In this document: positions 6,520 through 15,604 of the stretch, piece by piece | Layout of the letters: every line of letters starts with the position of its first letter | How positions within the stretch are numbered: position 1 is the stretch's first letter | Origin: a virus | Length of the DNA: 56,740 nt | Reading direction: 5' to 3' (one strand) | Virus record (IMG/VR): IMGVR_UViG_3300009285_001317 | Coordinates: 1 to 56,740 of that record | Made by a program: the position numbers and the translations under genes | The notes under the pieces: generated by a model | Seen by the model: only the letters and a program-made list of their open reading frames with translations | Database searches by the model: none | Told to the model about the DNA's origin: nothing

Positions 6520-6843
6520 ATGCACATAATCATGGGTCTATTTACAAAAGGGGTTGTGTTGCCGCAGAAGAAGAGAAGTTTCTTTGATCGTTTTCTTGAT
6601 TTGTTTGCTCCAGAGGACATTCAGGAGCCTCTACATTTGCGGACGGCGATGGTATGTGTAAACTGTGAGCGCATATTTAAAGTCAACGGGCATCAGTGCC
6701 CATCATGTACCGATACATCAATTGTTCCGCTGTCGATATGGCTTCCAACGATGAACAGTAAAACTGGAGCCTTATCGTTTGGGACAAAAAAAGAAAGACG
6801 TTTAACCCTTAAAGAAAAACAATTATTACGGGGAGGAGACTAA
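6520..6843 (+). CDS. zinc-binding small protein
   Basis: About 107 residues. The frame is open from 6337, but before 6515 it lies over the preceding zinc-ribbon gene, so ATG 6520 (or 6490/6532) is more likely. CVNCER and CPSC form a second zinc ribbon, as in the neighbour, and the C-terminus is basic (KKERRLTLKEKQLLRGGD). No clear ribosome site; start uncertain. Confidence 0.55.
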   Translation: MHIIMGLFTKGVVLPQKKRSFFDRFLDLFAPEDIQEPLHLRTAMVCVNCERIFKVNGHQCPSCTDTSIVPLSIWLPTMNSKTGALSFGTKKERRLTLKEKQLLRGGD

Positions 6844-7313
6844 TGGGAACATTGGATCACACAACAATAACCGAGAAACTTGAGAAGAAGTTCACTCGCG
6901 AAGAGAAGGAAGAACTGACGCAGGAGCTTGTCCAGAAGATGACCGAACTCGGGGATAAAAGGGATGAGCAGAAGGAGAAAGTGGCACATCTGAACGGGCA
7001 GATTAAGACGCTCGAAAAAGACATCAAGAGGCTGGCCCGTTGCGTAAAAACTGGCTCCGAAATCCAGTCAGTCGAAGTGGAGATCACGAAGGATTACGAG
7101 AAAGGTGAGAAGCGGTTCATGAGGCTCGATACCAACGAGGTATACAAGACCGTCCCCATGGACTACTCGGAACTCACAGCCGGCAGACAGAAGCCGCTAC
7201 CTCTGGACGAACCCAATGGGCAGGAACCCGAGGTAGATGCGGGAGAGGACAGTGGCGAGAGTGAAGAGGAGACGGAAGGGACAGACGAAACAACAGAAGA
7301 AGGGGGAGAATAA
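6843..7313 (+). CDS. coiled-coil protein with acidic tail
   Basis: A 156-residue protein: residues about 8-70 are a heptad-like charged coiled coil, followed by a small central segment and a very acidic C-terminus (the last 35 residues are mainly Glu/Asp/Gly/Thr). GGGGAGG ribosome site. It directly precedes the SMC-like ATPase and may be its partner, by position only. The end overlaps an alternative upstream extension of that ATPase. Confidence 0.65.
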   Translation: MGTLDHTTITEKLEKKFTREEKEELTQELVQKMTELGDKRDEQKEKVAHLNGQIKTLEKDIKRLARCVKTGSEIQSVEVEITKDYEKGEKRFMRLDTNEVYKTVPMDYSELTAGRQKPLPLDEPNGQEPEVDAGEDSGESEEETEGTDETTEEGGE

Positions 7314-7314
7314 A

Positions 7315-8868
7315 TTGATAGTCACTGGCATAACAATCAAGAATTGTTTCTCATTGAAGGATGTAACGCTGAAACCTGATAGCAAATTAAACGTATTTAT
7401 CGGGAAAAACGCAGCAGGTAAATCGTCCATAATTAAGGCTATCGAAATAGCGTTACGCGGCACAAACGATAAAACAGTTATCCGGAACGGGTCAGATAAC
7501 GGAGAGGTAATGCTGGACCTGACCGACAAGGTAGTGGTTGACCGGATATTAAAGCAAAAGGGGGCGAATAAATTGACGGTAAAGGCGCCAATGTCTTTTC
7601 CTGGCGGTGAGACTAAGGTGGTGCCTTTACCGTCGCCCCAAGACTTCCTCGATGGCGTGATCAGCGACTTCTCATTCGACCCCATCCAGTTTGTACTCAT
7701 GGACGGCAAGGAGAGGGCGAAATACCTGCGCGAGATCTTCAAGGTGAAGGCCAACCCCGAACTCCTCGCGGGTATCATTTCAGAGGAAGTCTTGAAAAGG
7801 CTGGACTTCACAAAGGATGGGCTGGAGGTTCTGAAGGATGCGGAAAACATCGTATACCCGCAGCGCACAGAGATCAATAAGATCGTTTCGCAGAAAAAGG
7901 CCCTCTACGATGCCAGTATCGCGAAACTCAACGGCTTCAACCCTGAGACGTTCGTGGACAGGACCGGAGAGATCGAGAAGCAGATAGATGATTGCAATAC
8001 ACGTCTGACAGAAGCGAGGACACTGGAGAAGACGCAGAAGAGCCAGAAAGAGAGGATTGAGAAACTCGAAGTTAAGAAGAAGGACGCCCAGGGTAAACTC
8101 GACACGTTAGACGTTGCGGCAATAGCGGCCATCCCTACACTGGAAGAAGAGATCAAGGCGATAAACGAACAGATCAACGCACTGCTACAACTGAAAGCCA
8201 CGAAAGATTCGGCGCTCGAACAGGCACAAAATATCCGGACGACACGGGACGACCTGACCGAGGAAATAGCGAGGCATCAGGAGACCATAGATTCATACGA
8301 TGTCAAAGATGTCCCTGACGTGGAGGGGATCGAAAAGGAACTGGCGCTCATACTCGAGGAAGGACAGAAAGCAGCAGAAGAGAGGGACCGCAATGAACAA
8401 TACGTAAAAGCTCAGGAGGTCCTTGCCGAGCACAATGAGAACAAGAAGAAGTCTGAGGCCATGACAGAGACCATTGATGCCCTCCGGAAGACATTGCCCG
8501 AGAAGCTCCTTGCTGAGGCACAGATACCGATCAAAGACATCAGGGTCGATGGGGAGAAAGTGTTCATCGGGGATATCTCCATAGACAACTGCTCAACCAA
8601 GGAACAGGTTGGGATATCGCTCGACATCGTGAGAAAGCTGAACGAGGACAAACCCCTTAAGGTGATATGTTTAGACCGGGCCGAGTCCCTCGATCCCGAG
8701 GCACTTGCTGAGTTCGACAGGCAGATTCAACCTGACGAATTTCAGTATTGGATAACCCTCGTGTCGGGCCGGAGTGCTGAAGGGCTCTCGGGGAATATCT
8801 ACCATGTTCAGGCTGGGGAAGTCACAGAGGTTGGAGCGGAGGAGAAAGAGGGGCAATCAATAGCATGA
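7315..8868 (+). CDS. SMC/RecF-like ATPase (AAA_23/RecN-like)
   Basis: A 517-residue protein. Walker A GKNAAGKSS lies near residues 29-37; a long coiled-coil middle (about 180-400) follows; near the end come a signature-like CSTKEQVGISLD and Walker B KVICLDRAESLD (about 449-460). This is the layout of SMC/Rad50/RecF-type ATPases acting on DNA ends or recombination. TTG 7315 behind GGGGGAG is preferred. An ATG at 7237 would add a basic stretch that overlaps the preceding gene. Confidence 0.8.
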   Translation: MIVTGITIKNCFSLKDVTLKPDSKLNVFIGKNAAGKSSIIKAIEIALRGTNDKTVIRNGSDNGEVMLDLTDKVVVDRILKQKGANKLTVKAPMSFPGGETKVVPLPSPQDFLDGVISDFSFDPIQFVLMDGKERAKYLREIFKVKANPELLAGIISEEVLKRLDFTKDGLEVLKDAENIVYPQRTEINKIVSQKKALYDASIAKLNGFNPETFVDRTGEIEKQIDDCNTRLTEARTLEKTQKSQKERIEKLEVKKKDAQGKLDTLDVAAIAAIPTLEEEIKAINEQINALLQLKATKDSALEQAQNIRTTRDDLTEEIARHQETIDSYDVKDVPDVEGIEKELALILEEGQKAAEERDRNEQYVKAQEVLAEHNENKKKSEAMTETIDALRKTLPEKLLAEAQIPIKDIRVDGEKVFIGDISIDNCSTKEQVGISLDIVRKLNEDKPLKVICLDRAESLDPEALAEFDRQIQPDEFQYWITLVSGRSAEGLSGNIYHVQAGEVTEVGAEEKEGQSIA

Positions 8869-9050
8869 GGAAGATGTCGATTCAAGACAGGGAGTGGTAT
8901 GTAAAACGATGCCACTCCCTGCAAAAAGAATTACCCAACCTCACCAAGAAGCAAATCAGTGAACGGTTAGGGGTCAACTATGCGACATTACTCACATACT
9001 TGAAACAATTTAAAGAGAAATACGGAGAGGAAGAGTGTATACAGAGATAG
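8865..9050 (+). CDS. small HTH protein
   Basis: A 61-residue protein, coupled by ATGA to the ATPase. LTKKQISERLGVNYATLLTY (about residues 26-45) is a convincing helix-turn-helix, of the sort seen in small phage DNA-binding proteins. It overlaps the start of the next gene by 16 bases. Confidence 0.65.
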   Translation: MRKMSIQDREWYVKRCHSLQKELPNLTKKQISERLGVNYATLLTYLKQFKEKYGEEECIQR

Positions 9051-10525
9051 AGGATTTCATACCAGGGCTTGCGATCTTATACCACGTTAAGATCGGAAGA
9101 AAAGGAGAGAAACGTGAGAAGAAGGGAGGGGGTGGAACATACTCCTTACCCGAGAAGGTTGATCACTTCCTGATCACCGGCAGAGAGCGTGACAAGAAGG
9201 ATGACAACTTCATAGTTGATCAGGCGATGATGAGTAAGATAGGCGAGAATGCGCGGGAAATAGACATCAGGTTCCTATACGACGATATCGCCTTGAATTT
9301 CCCGCACCGGCTTGGCTGCTATGTAACCACCACAGACCTCAAGAGACACTTCAAAATTGAAAGCCGGACGAAACGGTGTTACTGCACAGGGAATGGGAGA
9401 GAAGCCACCAGGCTTACAGCTAAAGGAAAGGACGTTATTGAATGTGCCCCATTGACGTGCAACATTTACAATGAAGCATTCGAGAATGTGAGATGTAAGC
9501 CACTTGCCAGGTTAATATTCACTTTACCCCAGATGGGGATGTTATGCGCGGCGGCAGACTTCGTAACCACGTCAACTGAGACAATCAGGAACATAAAAGG
9601 GTCACTCACGATGATTCAACAAATGACGCAGGGCATAATAGCAGGCATTCCGTTGAAGCTAAAAATGTATTCGACCACAGATGAGACAGGCACAGGGGAG
9701 GTGCGTAACTGGAAAGTTATGGTGGCATTCCCCGGAACAGAGGAGGATCTTTTCGCGATTACAAAACAAATCGCAATGACGAGATCAGCGTCAGCCGTTG
9801 ACATCCGGCGAATTCAACACATGGCGCAGAAGACTATCGAGCACATGGTCACGGAAGTTGAAACTGCCGAGGAAGAGGATTTGAAGGATGAGTTTTGGCC
9901 GGACAAAATTACTGCCGAGCCCCCGACATTTGGACTGTCCGATGAAATCCTTACTGAATTAAACACTCTCTACGACGCCCTCGGTATCAATCAGGCAGGC
10001 CGGTACATGGAGATAGCGCAGTGCAAGTCCGACGAGGACGCCGAGAAGCTGAAGAAAGAGTTAACCGCGAAGGTAGCGCAGAAGAAACCTGAGACGACCG
10101 AAACGAAAGAGATGAAACCTGAGACGAAGACGGCAAATGTTGAAACGAAAGCCTCAACTGTTTCAACCAATGGACCGGAGATCTCAGAGGCAACGATTGA
10201 GTCCGACCCTGAAGCCTCTGCAACGGAAACAGGGGCAACCCAAGTGGATATGCTGGAAGAAGAACTCAAAGAGAACGTCCGTCAGATATTCGAGATATTA
10301 AAGGCGTCTCTCCTCGATAAGCCGGGCTGCGTGGCGTATATCCAAAGGGTGACGAAGAGCGAGATACAGTCATTAGAACAACTCAACCTCGATCAGGCGG
10401 TCATGATCCTGGAGAGGATGAGAAAGAGAACCCCGAAATGCTTGCGGTGTCCGAAGGACGAGGGTTGTATGATGACGCAGGGGCAGTCGGTGATGTGCAA
10501 GGAAGTTGAAACGAAGAAAACGTAA
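9035..10525 (+). CDS. Gp3-like / recombination-directionality-factor-like protein
   Basis: A 496-residue protein with GTG start. The first 300 residues match the pattern of the phage Gp3-like family, often called recombination directionality factor-like or metal-binding: IPGLAILYHVKIGRKG, DHFLITGRERDKKDDN, LYDDIAL, a Cys-rich RCYCTGNGREATRL, then GIIAGIPLKLKM. The C-terminal half is a disordered Glu/Thr/Lys linker followed by a Cys cluster (CLRCPKDEGC). No integrase is in the window, so an excision role is not shown. A replication-associated DNA-binding role is equally possible. Confidence 0.65.
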   Translation: MYTEIEDFIPGLAILYHVKIGRKGEKREKKGGGGTYSLPEKVDHFLITGRERDKKDDNFIVDQAMMSKIGENAREIDIRFLYDDIALNFPHRLGCYVTTTDLKRHFKIESRTKRCYCTGNGREATRLTAKGKDVIECAPLTCNIYNEAFENVRCKPLARLIFTLPQMGMLCAAADFVTTSTETIRNIKGSLTMIQQMTQGIIAGIPLKLKMYSTTDETGTGEVRNWKVMVAFPGTEEDLFAITKQIAMTRSASAVDIRRIQHMAQKTIEHMVTEVETAEEEDLKDEFWPDKITAEPPTFGLSDEILTELNTLYDALGINQAGRYMEIAQCKSDEDAEKLKKELTAKVAQKKPETTETKEMKPETKTANVETKASTVSTNGPEISEATIESDPEASATETGATQVDMLEEELKENVRQIFEILKASLLDKPGCVAYIQRVTKSEIQSLEQLNLDQAVMILERMRKRTPKCLRCPKDEGCMMTQGQSVMCKEVETKKT

Positions 10526-10546
10526 AACTCAAAGGGAGGTGCTTTT

Positions 10547-10855
10547 ATGGAAAAATTTATGGAAAAAGTTGAATTAGGAGACAGAGTACAAGATAAAGTT
10601 TCGGGGCTCAAAGGGATAGTGCAATGCCTATCACACTGGCTTTACGGATGTACGAGAATAACCATCCAACCCGAGGTGGCGAAGGACGGCAAACCTGCTG
10701 AGATGTTCACCATAGACGAGCCACAGTGCAAGATTCTCAAGAAAGGCGCATTATCGAACCAGGTTGCCGAGGTTTCAGATGAGGGCGTGAAGCGCACCTA
10801 CGGGCCGCGACCTGATGCTCCAAGACAATCTGGACCGAAGAGGAGTGGCATATGA
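10547..10855 (+). CDS. small phage protein with an SH3/KOW-like start
   Basis: A 102-residue protein. ELGDRVQDKVSGLKGIVQCL near the N-terminus resembles the GDRV-x-D-x(4)-KGIV core of small beta-barrel (KOW/SH3-like) phage proteins, and a repeat-free basic tail follows. Good AGGGAGG site. Unknown function; it overlaps the RusA-like gene by 4 bases. Confidence 0.6.
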   Translation: MEKFMEKVELGDRVQDKVSGLKGIVQCLSHWLYGCTRITIQPEVAKDGKPAEMFTIDEPQCKILKKGALSNQVAEVSDEGVKRTYGPRPDAPRQSGPKRSGI

Positions 10856-11268
10856 GATTAACCCTTCCGCTTGAAGTGATGATCCCGAGAAAAACCAGAG
10901 AGGATAAAAGGTTTCCGTTGAACCTCAATATCTACCGTAACGCTCACCACTTTACGCTCAACGCCGCAAAGATTGAAATGGTGGAACACGTAAAACTGGC
11001 ATTGCCGGAGGCATATCACTTAACCCCGCCGTTCAGGTTTATATATACGATATTCCCTGCGACAGGCAGAGCATTCGACCTGGGGAACGTAGGGTCGGTG
11101 GTTCAGAAGTTTGCAGATGATGCGTTAATACAGTTGGGCGTTATTAAGGGTGACAATATGAAAATTGTCAGAGAGGTGGTCTACCGCTACGGAGGGGTAG
11201 ATAAAGAGAACCCGAGGGCAGAACTACACATTGAAAACATAGAAGGAGGATTTGGCAATGTACAATAA
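10852..11268 (+). CDS. RusA-like Holliday junction resolvase
   Basis: A 138-residue protein. FIYTIFPATGRAFDLGNVGSV (about residues 63-83) and the following DDALIQLGVIKGDNMKIV reproduce the RusA core, in which conserved acidic residues (here D in FDLGN, DD in ADDA and D in GDN) cut four-way junctions. The neighbouring SSB supports a recombination role. Divergent from E. coli RusA, so moderate confidence. Confidence 0.65.
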   Translation: MRLTLPLEVMIPRKTREDKRFPLNLNIYRNAHHFTLNAAKIEMVEHVKLALPEAYHLTPPFRFIYTIFPATGRAFDLGNVGSVVQKFADDALIQLGVIKGDNMKIVREVVYRYGGVDKENPRAELHIENIEGGFGNVQ

Positions 11269-11641
11269 ATGCATCTTCATTGGCAACCTTACTCGGGACC
11301 CTGAACAAAGATACACCCCACAGGGAACCTCAGTAAGTTCGTTTAGCGTGGCCGTCAACCGGAAGTTCAAGGTGGGCGACGAGATAAAAGAAGATGTCCT
11401 TTTTATCTCGTGTGTGGTATTCGGAAAACGGGCGGATGTGTGCGGTCAGTATCTCCACAAAGGAAGTCAGATCCTCGTGGAAGGGGTCCTGACAGAAGAC
11501 AAGTGGGAGACAGATGACGGACAAAAGAAGAGCAGGATGAAGCTCATAGTCTCGGACTTCAAGTTCCTGAGCAAGAAACAGGACAGGCCGGAGGGAGAAG
11601 GATCGACCCCTGAAGAGCAGTCGGAATTGGAACCCTTCTAA
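11258..11641 (+). CDS. ssb: single-stranded DNA-binding protein
   Basis: A 127-residue OB-fold protein: MYNKCIFIGNLTRDPEQRYT, then VNRKFKV, WETDDGQKKSRM and a linker ending in an acidic tip ELEPF, like the bacterial ...DIPF tail that recruits partners. ATG 11258 is 8 bases after AAGGAGGA. An earlier TTG is possible. Binds and protects single-stranded DNA in replication and recombination. Confidence 0.95.
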   Translation: MYNKCIFIGNLTRDPEQRYTPQGTSVSSFSVAVNRKFKVGDEIKEDVLFISCVVFGKRADVCGQYLHKGSQILVEGVLTEDKWETDDGQKKSRMKLIVSDFKFLSKKQDRPEGEGSTPEEQSELEPF

Positions 11642-11668
11642 TTGAACTTATTAATAAATAAGGATAAT

Positions 11669-12163
11669 ATGGCCACTATTAAACTCACTCAAGGCGAAGA
11701 AGCGTTAGTTGATGATGAGGATTTTGAAAAGTTAAACCAATATTCATGGCATCTCCATAGATTCAAAAAGAAAGGATATAAATGGATGGCGTCACGTATA
11801 GGGGTAAACGATGAAGAGATTTTGATGCATAGGGAAATTATGCAATGCCCTTCCACGCATGTAGTTGATCATATTAACGGGGATAACCTTGATAATAGGA
11901 AAGCAAATCTTAGAGTATGCACAAATGCTGAAAACTGTCGAAATCGTCGCGGCCCTCGCAAAGGAAATCTCTCTGGTTACAAGGGTGTTTCTTGGTCGCA
12001 TGGAAAATGGCACGCAGTTGTCATGAAGAATGGTAAACAATATAGTTTTGGTTATTTTAACGATCCAAAAGAAGCTGCAATAGCGCGGGACCAAGCGGCA
12101 GTGAGACTCCATGGAGAATTCGCATCATTAAATTTCCCGGAAGAAATATTGCAAACAAAATAA
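11669..12163 (+). CDS. HNH homing endonuclease with AP2 domain
   Basis: A 164-residue protein. An HNH nuclease core is visible in LMHREIMQC...VVDHINGDNLDNRKANL with downstream Asn-rich CTNAENCRNRR. It is followed by an AP2-type DNA-binding domain (SGYKGVSWSHGKWHAVVMKN...FGYFNDPKEAAIARDQAAVR). The combination is typical of phage free-standing homing endonucleases. An in-frame TTG lies at 11642; ATG 11669 is preferred after AAGGA. It sits between SSB and the next replication gene as a selfish insertion. Confidence 0.9.
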   Translation: MATIKLTQGEEALVDDEDFEKLNQYSWHLHRFKKKGYKWMASRIGVNDEEILMHREIMQCPSTHVVDHINGDNLDNRKANLRVCTNAENCRNRRGPRKGNLSGYKGVSWSHGKWHAVVMKNGKQYSFGYFNDPKEAAIARDQAAVRLHGEFASLNFPEEILQTK

Positions 12164-12177
12164 GGAGGCTAAATAAA

Positions 12178-12495
12178 ATGACGAACGAGAAATTCACAAC
12201 CGTTGTAGATCGTCGTATCTCACAGTGTAAAGATGTGCTGGTTAATAAAGCCAGTGAATATGCGAGAGGGGACCGGCTATCCAACTTCAAAAAGGCGGCA
12301 GGAGCAATGAAATGTTCTCCTGAGAGGGCGCTGATCGGAATGCTCATGAAACATGTCGTTTCGATTATTGATTTTGTGGATGATATTGAGGCTGGCAAGG
12401 TGGCTACACGCGAACAGTGGGACGAGAAGATAGGGGACAGCATAAACTACCATATATTACTTGATGGCCTTATCACAGAAAGGCTGGAGGAATAA
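12178..12495 (+). CDS. small phage replication-region protein
   Basis: A 105-residue helical protein. VNKASEYARGDRLSNFKKAA, KCSPERALIGMLMKHVVSII and EKIGDSINYHILLDGLI look like a conserved phage family I know by pattern but cannot name with certainty. AAGGAGG ribosome site. Its end overlaps the frame preceding the nuclease gene. Function unknown; nucleotide or DNA-modification linkage is only a possibility. Confidence 0.6.
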   Translation: MTNEKFTTVVDRRISQCKDVLVNKASEYARGDRLSNFKKAAGAMKCSPERALIGMLMKHVVSIIDFVDDIEAGKVATREQWDEKIGDSINYHILLDGLITERLEE

Positions 12496-12496
12496 A

Positions 12497-13690
12497 ATGG
12501 ACGAGATACAAGAATCACAGGAAATAAGCACCGTCGAAAAGATCGAGCACATGACTATCAGCACGTCGAAGATAAGGGCTGCTGAATGCCCCTATTACTT
12601 CAAGCACGATTATTCGGACCGCAGCAACGATAAGGACGCGACAACCCCGGCAAACCTTCTTACGGGCCGGCTGGCGCATAAGATAATTGATGCCTACGAT
12701 AAGAATCTGATTGCGAACCACCTGACATCAGACTTTGAACTCTTCCGTCAGATATTTGAACAGGAATGGGAGAACAGACAGTATATCCCTGAGTCGGAGT
12801 ATGACGACCTGAATTTGTTCATGACGGCATTCGTTGAAGCGCATAGCCTGGACCTCGATCACATTCTTGGGACAGAAATGAAGATGGCATTTGACTGGGG
12901 ACTCAACCCAGTGGAGTATCATTCCGAGGCTGCGTGGCTCAGGATGATACTGGACAACGCGCTGTATTATCCTGAGAGAGGCTTGGCTGTGGCAACGGAT
13001 TACAAGACAGGGCGCTTCATGCCGTCAGAGGGGAAGCAGAAAAAGAATCTCCAGACGACTGTTTATCCGCTGGGGCTTTTCTTGGCTAACCCTCATATCG
13101 ACAGGGTGACGATGGTTTTTCATTACATCCGGTATAACTGGAAGCAGACGTTCGAGTTCAGCCGCGAGGATCTTAAAGGGCTTGACGATAAGCTGAAAGG
13201 CTTCACGGAACGGATGCTGCAAATAATGAACAACCCGAAAGCGGAATTCCCGGCTATACGCGGGGAGAACTGCGGGATATGCCGGCTCGATTGTCCCCTT
13301 ATCTTGATGGGAGTCAAGCCTATTCAGACAAAAGAGTACGCAACCCAGGTCGCTATGCAGATAGAGGCCCTGAAGCAGAAAGCGAAGTCACTGGATGGAG
13401 AGCTTAAAAACTACACCCAGGCGACAGGCGAAGAGATTGAAACAGCGCTGGGAACGTATGGATGGCAACCCTCAGAGACAGTAAAGGGTCTCAAGGCGTC
13501 CAAGGTCGCCACGGTCGCCATGGAGAGAGGTATCGACCTCGATGATTGTCTGTCAGTAGACAAGAAGAAGATCGAGAAGAAGCTGGAGACTGAGGATAAG
13601 AATGCGATTATGTCGCTCGGAAAGGCATCCATGTCAACCCGGTACAAGCTCGTCAAGACGGCGAAGGACGGCGAGGAGGACGAGGAATAA
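12497..13690 (+). CDS. PD-(D/E)XK nuclease (RecB/Cas4-like)
   Basis: A 397-residue protein. STSKIRAAECPYYFKHDYSD near the N-terminus, ATDYKTGRFMP (about residues 168-178) with the D...DxK catalytic strand, a following Gln-Tyr-like helix (LQTTVYPLGLFLANP), and CGICRLDCPL, which would complete an iron-sulphur or zinc site, match AddB/Cas4-type phage nucleases. ATG 12497 is preceded by GGAGG. An upstream ATG at 12461 lies inside the preceding gene. Probably acts in recombination together with SSB and the resolvase. Confidence 0.8.
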   Translation: MDEIQESQEISTVEKIEHMTISTSKIRAAECPYYFKHDYSDRSNDKDATTPANLLTGRLAHKIIDAYDKNLIANHLTSDFELFRQIFEQEWENRQYIPESEYDDLNLFMTAFVEAHSLDLDHILGTEMKMAFDWGLNPVEYHSEAAWLRMILDNALYYPERGLAVATDYKTGRFMPSEGKQKKNLQTTVYPLGLFLANPHIDRVTMVFHYIRYNWKQTFEFSREDLKGLDDKLKGFTERMLQIMNNPKAEFPAIRGENCGICRLDCPLILMGVKPIQTKEYATQVAMQIEALKQKAKSLDGELKNYTQATGEEIETALGTYGWQPSETVKGLKASKVATVAMERGIDLDDCLSVDKKKIEKKLETEDKNAIMSLGKASMSTRYKLVKTAKDGEEDEE

Positions 13691-13891
13691 ATGGACCCGA
13701 TCAAAGTCAACGAGGTCGTCTACAGCCTTCTAAGTTCCATGAACACAGACGAATACGAGCACGTGACCATAGACGAGAAGATCGCGGCTCTCCGAAGCGC
13801 AGCGAGCATGTTGGAGAACATTGTTCAAGTGGAGAGTCAGAAGGAAATGTATAAAGGGATGATGAGGGTGTTTCATCAGGAGCCATCATGA
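13691..13891 (+). CDS. unknown 66-residue protein
   Basis: Starts at the base after the nuclease stop. A charged helical protein (VNEVVYSLLSSMNTDEYEHV and on) without a recognised motif. It overlaps the Toprim gene by ATGA. Translation is probably coupled to both neighbours. Confidence 0.6.
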   Translation: MDPIKVNEVVYSLLSSMNTDEYEHVTIDEKIAALRSAASMLENIVQVESQKEMYKGMMRVFHQEPS

Positions 13892-14781
13892 GAGACAGAT
13901 TTATAGACTATAAATTCAGCAAGGATAGCCTTACGATTATCACGACGGCGAACAATATTCTCACAGAGTATGAAGCGATGGGATACGACCTATCTTTGAG
14001 GCAAATCTACTATCAGTTCGTTGCTCGAGCGATCATAGAGAACTCGGAGAGGTCCTACAAACGCCTTGGGGATATTGTCAGTAATGCCAGGCTTGCTGGC
14101 TTACTGGACTGGGATATGATCAGGGACAGAGGACGTGTAACACGAAGGAACACGCACTGGAACAACCCAGCCGAAATCATTGAATCGGCAGCGCGACAGT
14201 TTGCGATCAACAAATGGGAGAATCAGCCGGTGCATGTTGAGGTAATGGTCGAAAAACAAGCGCTCGAAGGAGTCCTTATTCCAGAGTGCATTGATTTAGA
14301 CATCTCTTTTACTGCCAATAAAGGGTATTCATCTTCGTCCGCGCTCTACGAAGCTGGACAGAGATTGAGCTACCATATTGCAGAAGGCAAGCACTGTATC
14401 GTAATTTATCTCGGAGATCACGACCCTTCAGGGATTGATATGAGTAGGGATGTTGAGTGCCGGCTTAGGCAGTTTGCGAGATCAAATGCGAGTGTCGAGG
14501 TACAGAGAGTGGCGTTAAATATGGACCAGATAAGGAAATTGAAACCCCCGCCAAACCCTACGAAGATCACGGACTCACGGGCAAACGGGTATATAAGAGA
14601 ATTCGGATACGAGTCATGGGAACTCGATGCCTTAGATCCGAAGTTCTTAGCCAGCCTCGTGAGGGACGCCGTTTATGAAGTACGAGACATAGACCTATGG
14701 GAAGAGGCAATCCAAAAAGAAGAGAAGATGAAAAACGATCTCAAGAGAGTAGTAACCCAGCTAAAGAAGAGAGGAGAGTAA
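13888..14781 (+). CDS. Toprim-domain protein, Spo11/TopoVI-A-like
   Basis: A 297-residue protein. LSLRQIYYQFVARAIIENSE (about residues 36-55) resembles the winged-helix domain of topoisomerase VI subunit A. VMVEKQALEGVLIPE supplies the conserved Glu, and IVIYLGDHDPSGIDMSRDV the DxD of a Toprim fold. The YYQF tyrosines are where the catalytic Tyr sits in Spo11/TopoVI-A. No B (GHKL) subunit is seen. It may be a Toprim nuclease rather than a topoisomerase. Confidence 0.7.
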   Translation: MRDRFIDYKFSKDSLTIITTANNILTEYEAMGYDLSLRQIYYQFVARAIIENSERSYKRLGDIVSNARLAGLLDWDMIRDRGRVTRRNTHWNNPAEIIESAARQFAINKWENQPVHVEVMVEKQALEGVLIPECIDLDISFTANKGYSSSSALYEAGQRLSYHIAEGKHCIVIYLGDHDPSGIDMSRDVECRLRQFARSNASVEVQRVALNMDQIRKLKPPPNPTKITDSRANGYIREFGYESWELDALDPKFLASLVRDAVYEVRDIDLWEEAIQKEEKMKNDLKRVVTQLKKRGE

Positions 14782-14783
14782 AA

Positions 14784-15005
14784 GTGGACGAAGACGGACA
14801 GGTAAAACATTTTCTAAAAGAACACGCATACTTCATGTCAGAGAGTACCTGTGCTCTTATTGAGGCCATGGGGATGCAGGCAGAGAACAAGCAGCGGGAA
14901 CATCGGGGTGAGTCGATGGCGTATGTCGAAGCAGATTTTGCAAAGTTGCTCGAAAAATATCAACTCGGGCACAATGCGGTAATAGGAGGGTTTTACAGGA
15001 AATGA
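14784..15005 (+). CDS. unknown 74-residue protein
   Basis: GTG 14784 two bases after the Toprim stop, behind GAGAGGAGAG. Mostly helical and charged (FLKEHAYFMSESTCALIEAM and on). It ends in an ATGA overlap with the nucleotidyltransferase. No recognised family. Confidence 0.6.
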   Translation: MDEDGQVKHFLKEHAYFMSESTCALIEAMGMQAENKQREHRGESMAYVEADFAKLLEKYQLGHNAVIGGFYRK

Positions 15006-15604
15006 AACAGATAGACCGCTGCGTCACATATTTTAAACAGTTTATATTGGATGAACTTCCCGCAAACTGTTGGATTGCGGGTGGAGCAATTAGAGATTTC
15101 TTCTCCCTCGGGTATTGCTCATCGGACATAGATGTATTCTTCCCGAGCATGGAGGAGTTTATAAAGGCTGACGATTGGTTAAAGGGCAGAGAGAATGTAA
15201 AATGTACTTTCCGTAATGAGATGGTCGTGAATTACAAGTACAAGAAGCATAAGGTCCAATTAATTAAGACGCATTTCTTCTCCAGTCCGCAAGAAACCAT
15301 TGCCAACTTTGATTTCACGGTTGCATGTGGGGCCGTGGACAAGGAAATGCTTTATGCTCACGATACTTTCTTCATCGACCTTGCTGGCCGACGAATTGTG
15401 ATCAACTCTCTCCCTTTTCCTCTCTCAACCCTTCAGCGCCTCCAGAGGTATATTAAAAAAGGCTATACGATCTGCAATGGGGGACTACTGGAAATTGCGA
15501 AGGGCATTCAAAAACTGGATCTGAACAACCCGACAGTCAACACCTTTGAATTCTATCCAGAGGGAGCAAAGAAGGGCCTTCCGAGATTTGTGAGGATAGA
15601 TTAA
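15002..15604 (+). CDS. nucleotidyltransferase-fold protein
   Basis: A 200-residue protein. CWIAGGAIRDFFSLGYCSSD (about residues 23-42), then IDVFF, gives the GG...R and SDxD signature of the polymerase-beta-like nucleotidyltransferases, near the tRNA CCA-adding type. TIANFDFTVACGAV supplies a third acidic strand. ATGA start, AGGAGG upstream. The substrate is unknown; phages use such proteins in tRNA repair or as toxins. Only the catalytic half is present. Confidence 0.75.
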   Translation: MKQIDRCVTYFKQFILDELPANCWIAGGAIRDFFSLGYCSSDIDVFFPSMEEFIKADDWLKGRENVKCTFRNEMVVNYKYKKHKVQLIKTHFFSSPQETIANFDFTVACGAVDKEMLYAHDTFFIDLAGRRIVINSLPFPLSTLQRLQRYIKKGYTICNGGLLEIAKGIQKLDLNNPTVNTFEFYPEGAKKGLPRFVRID

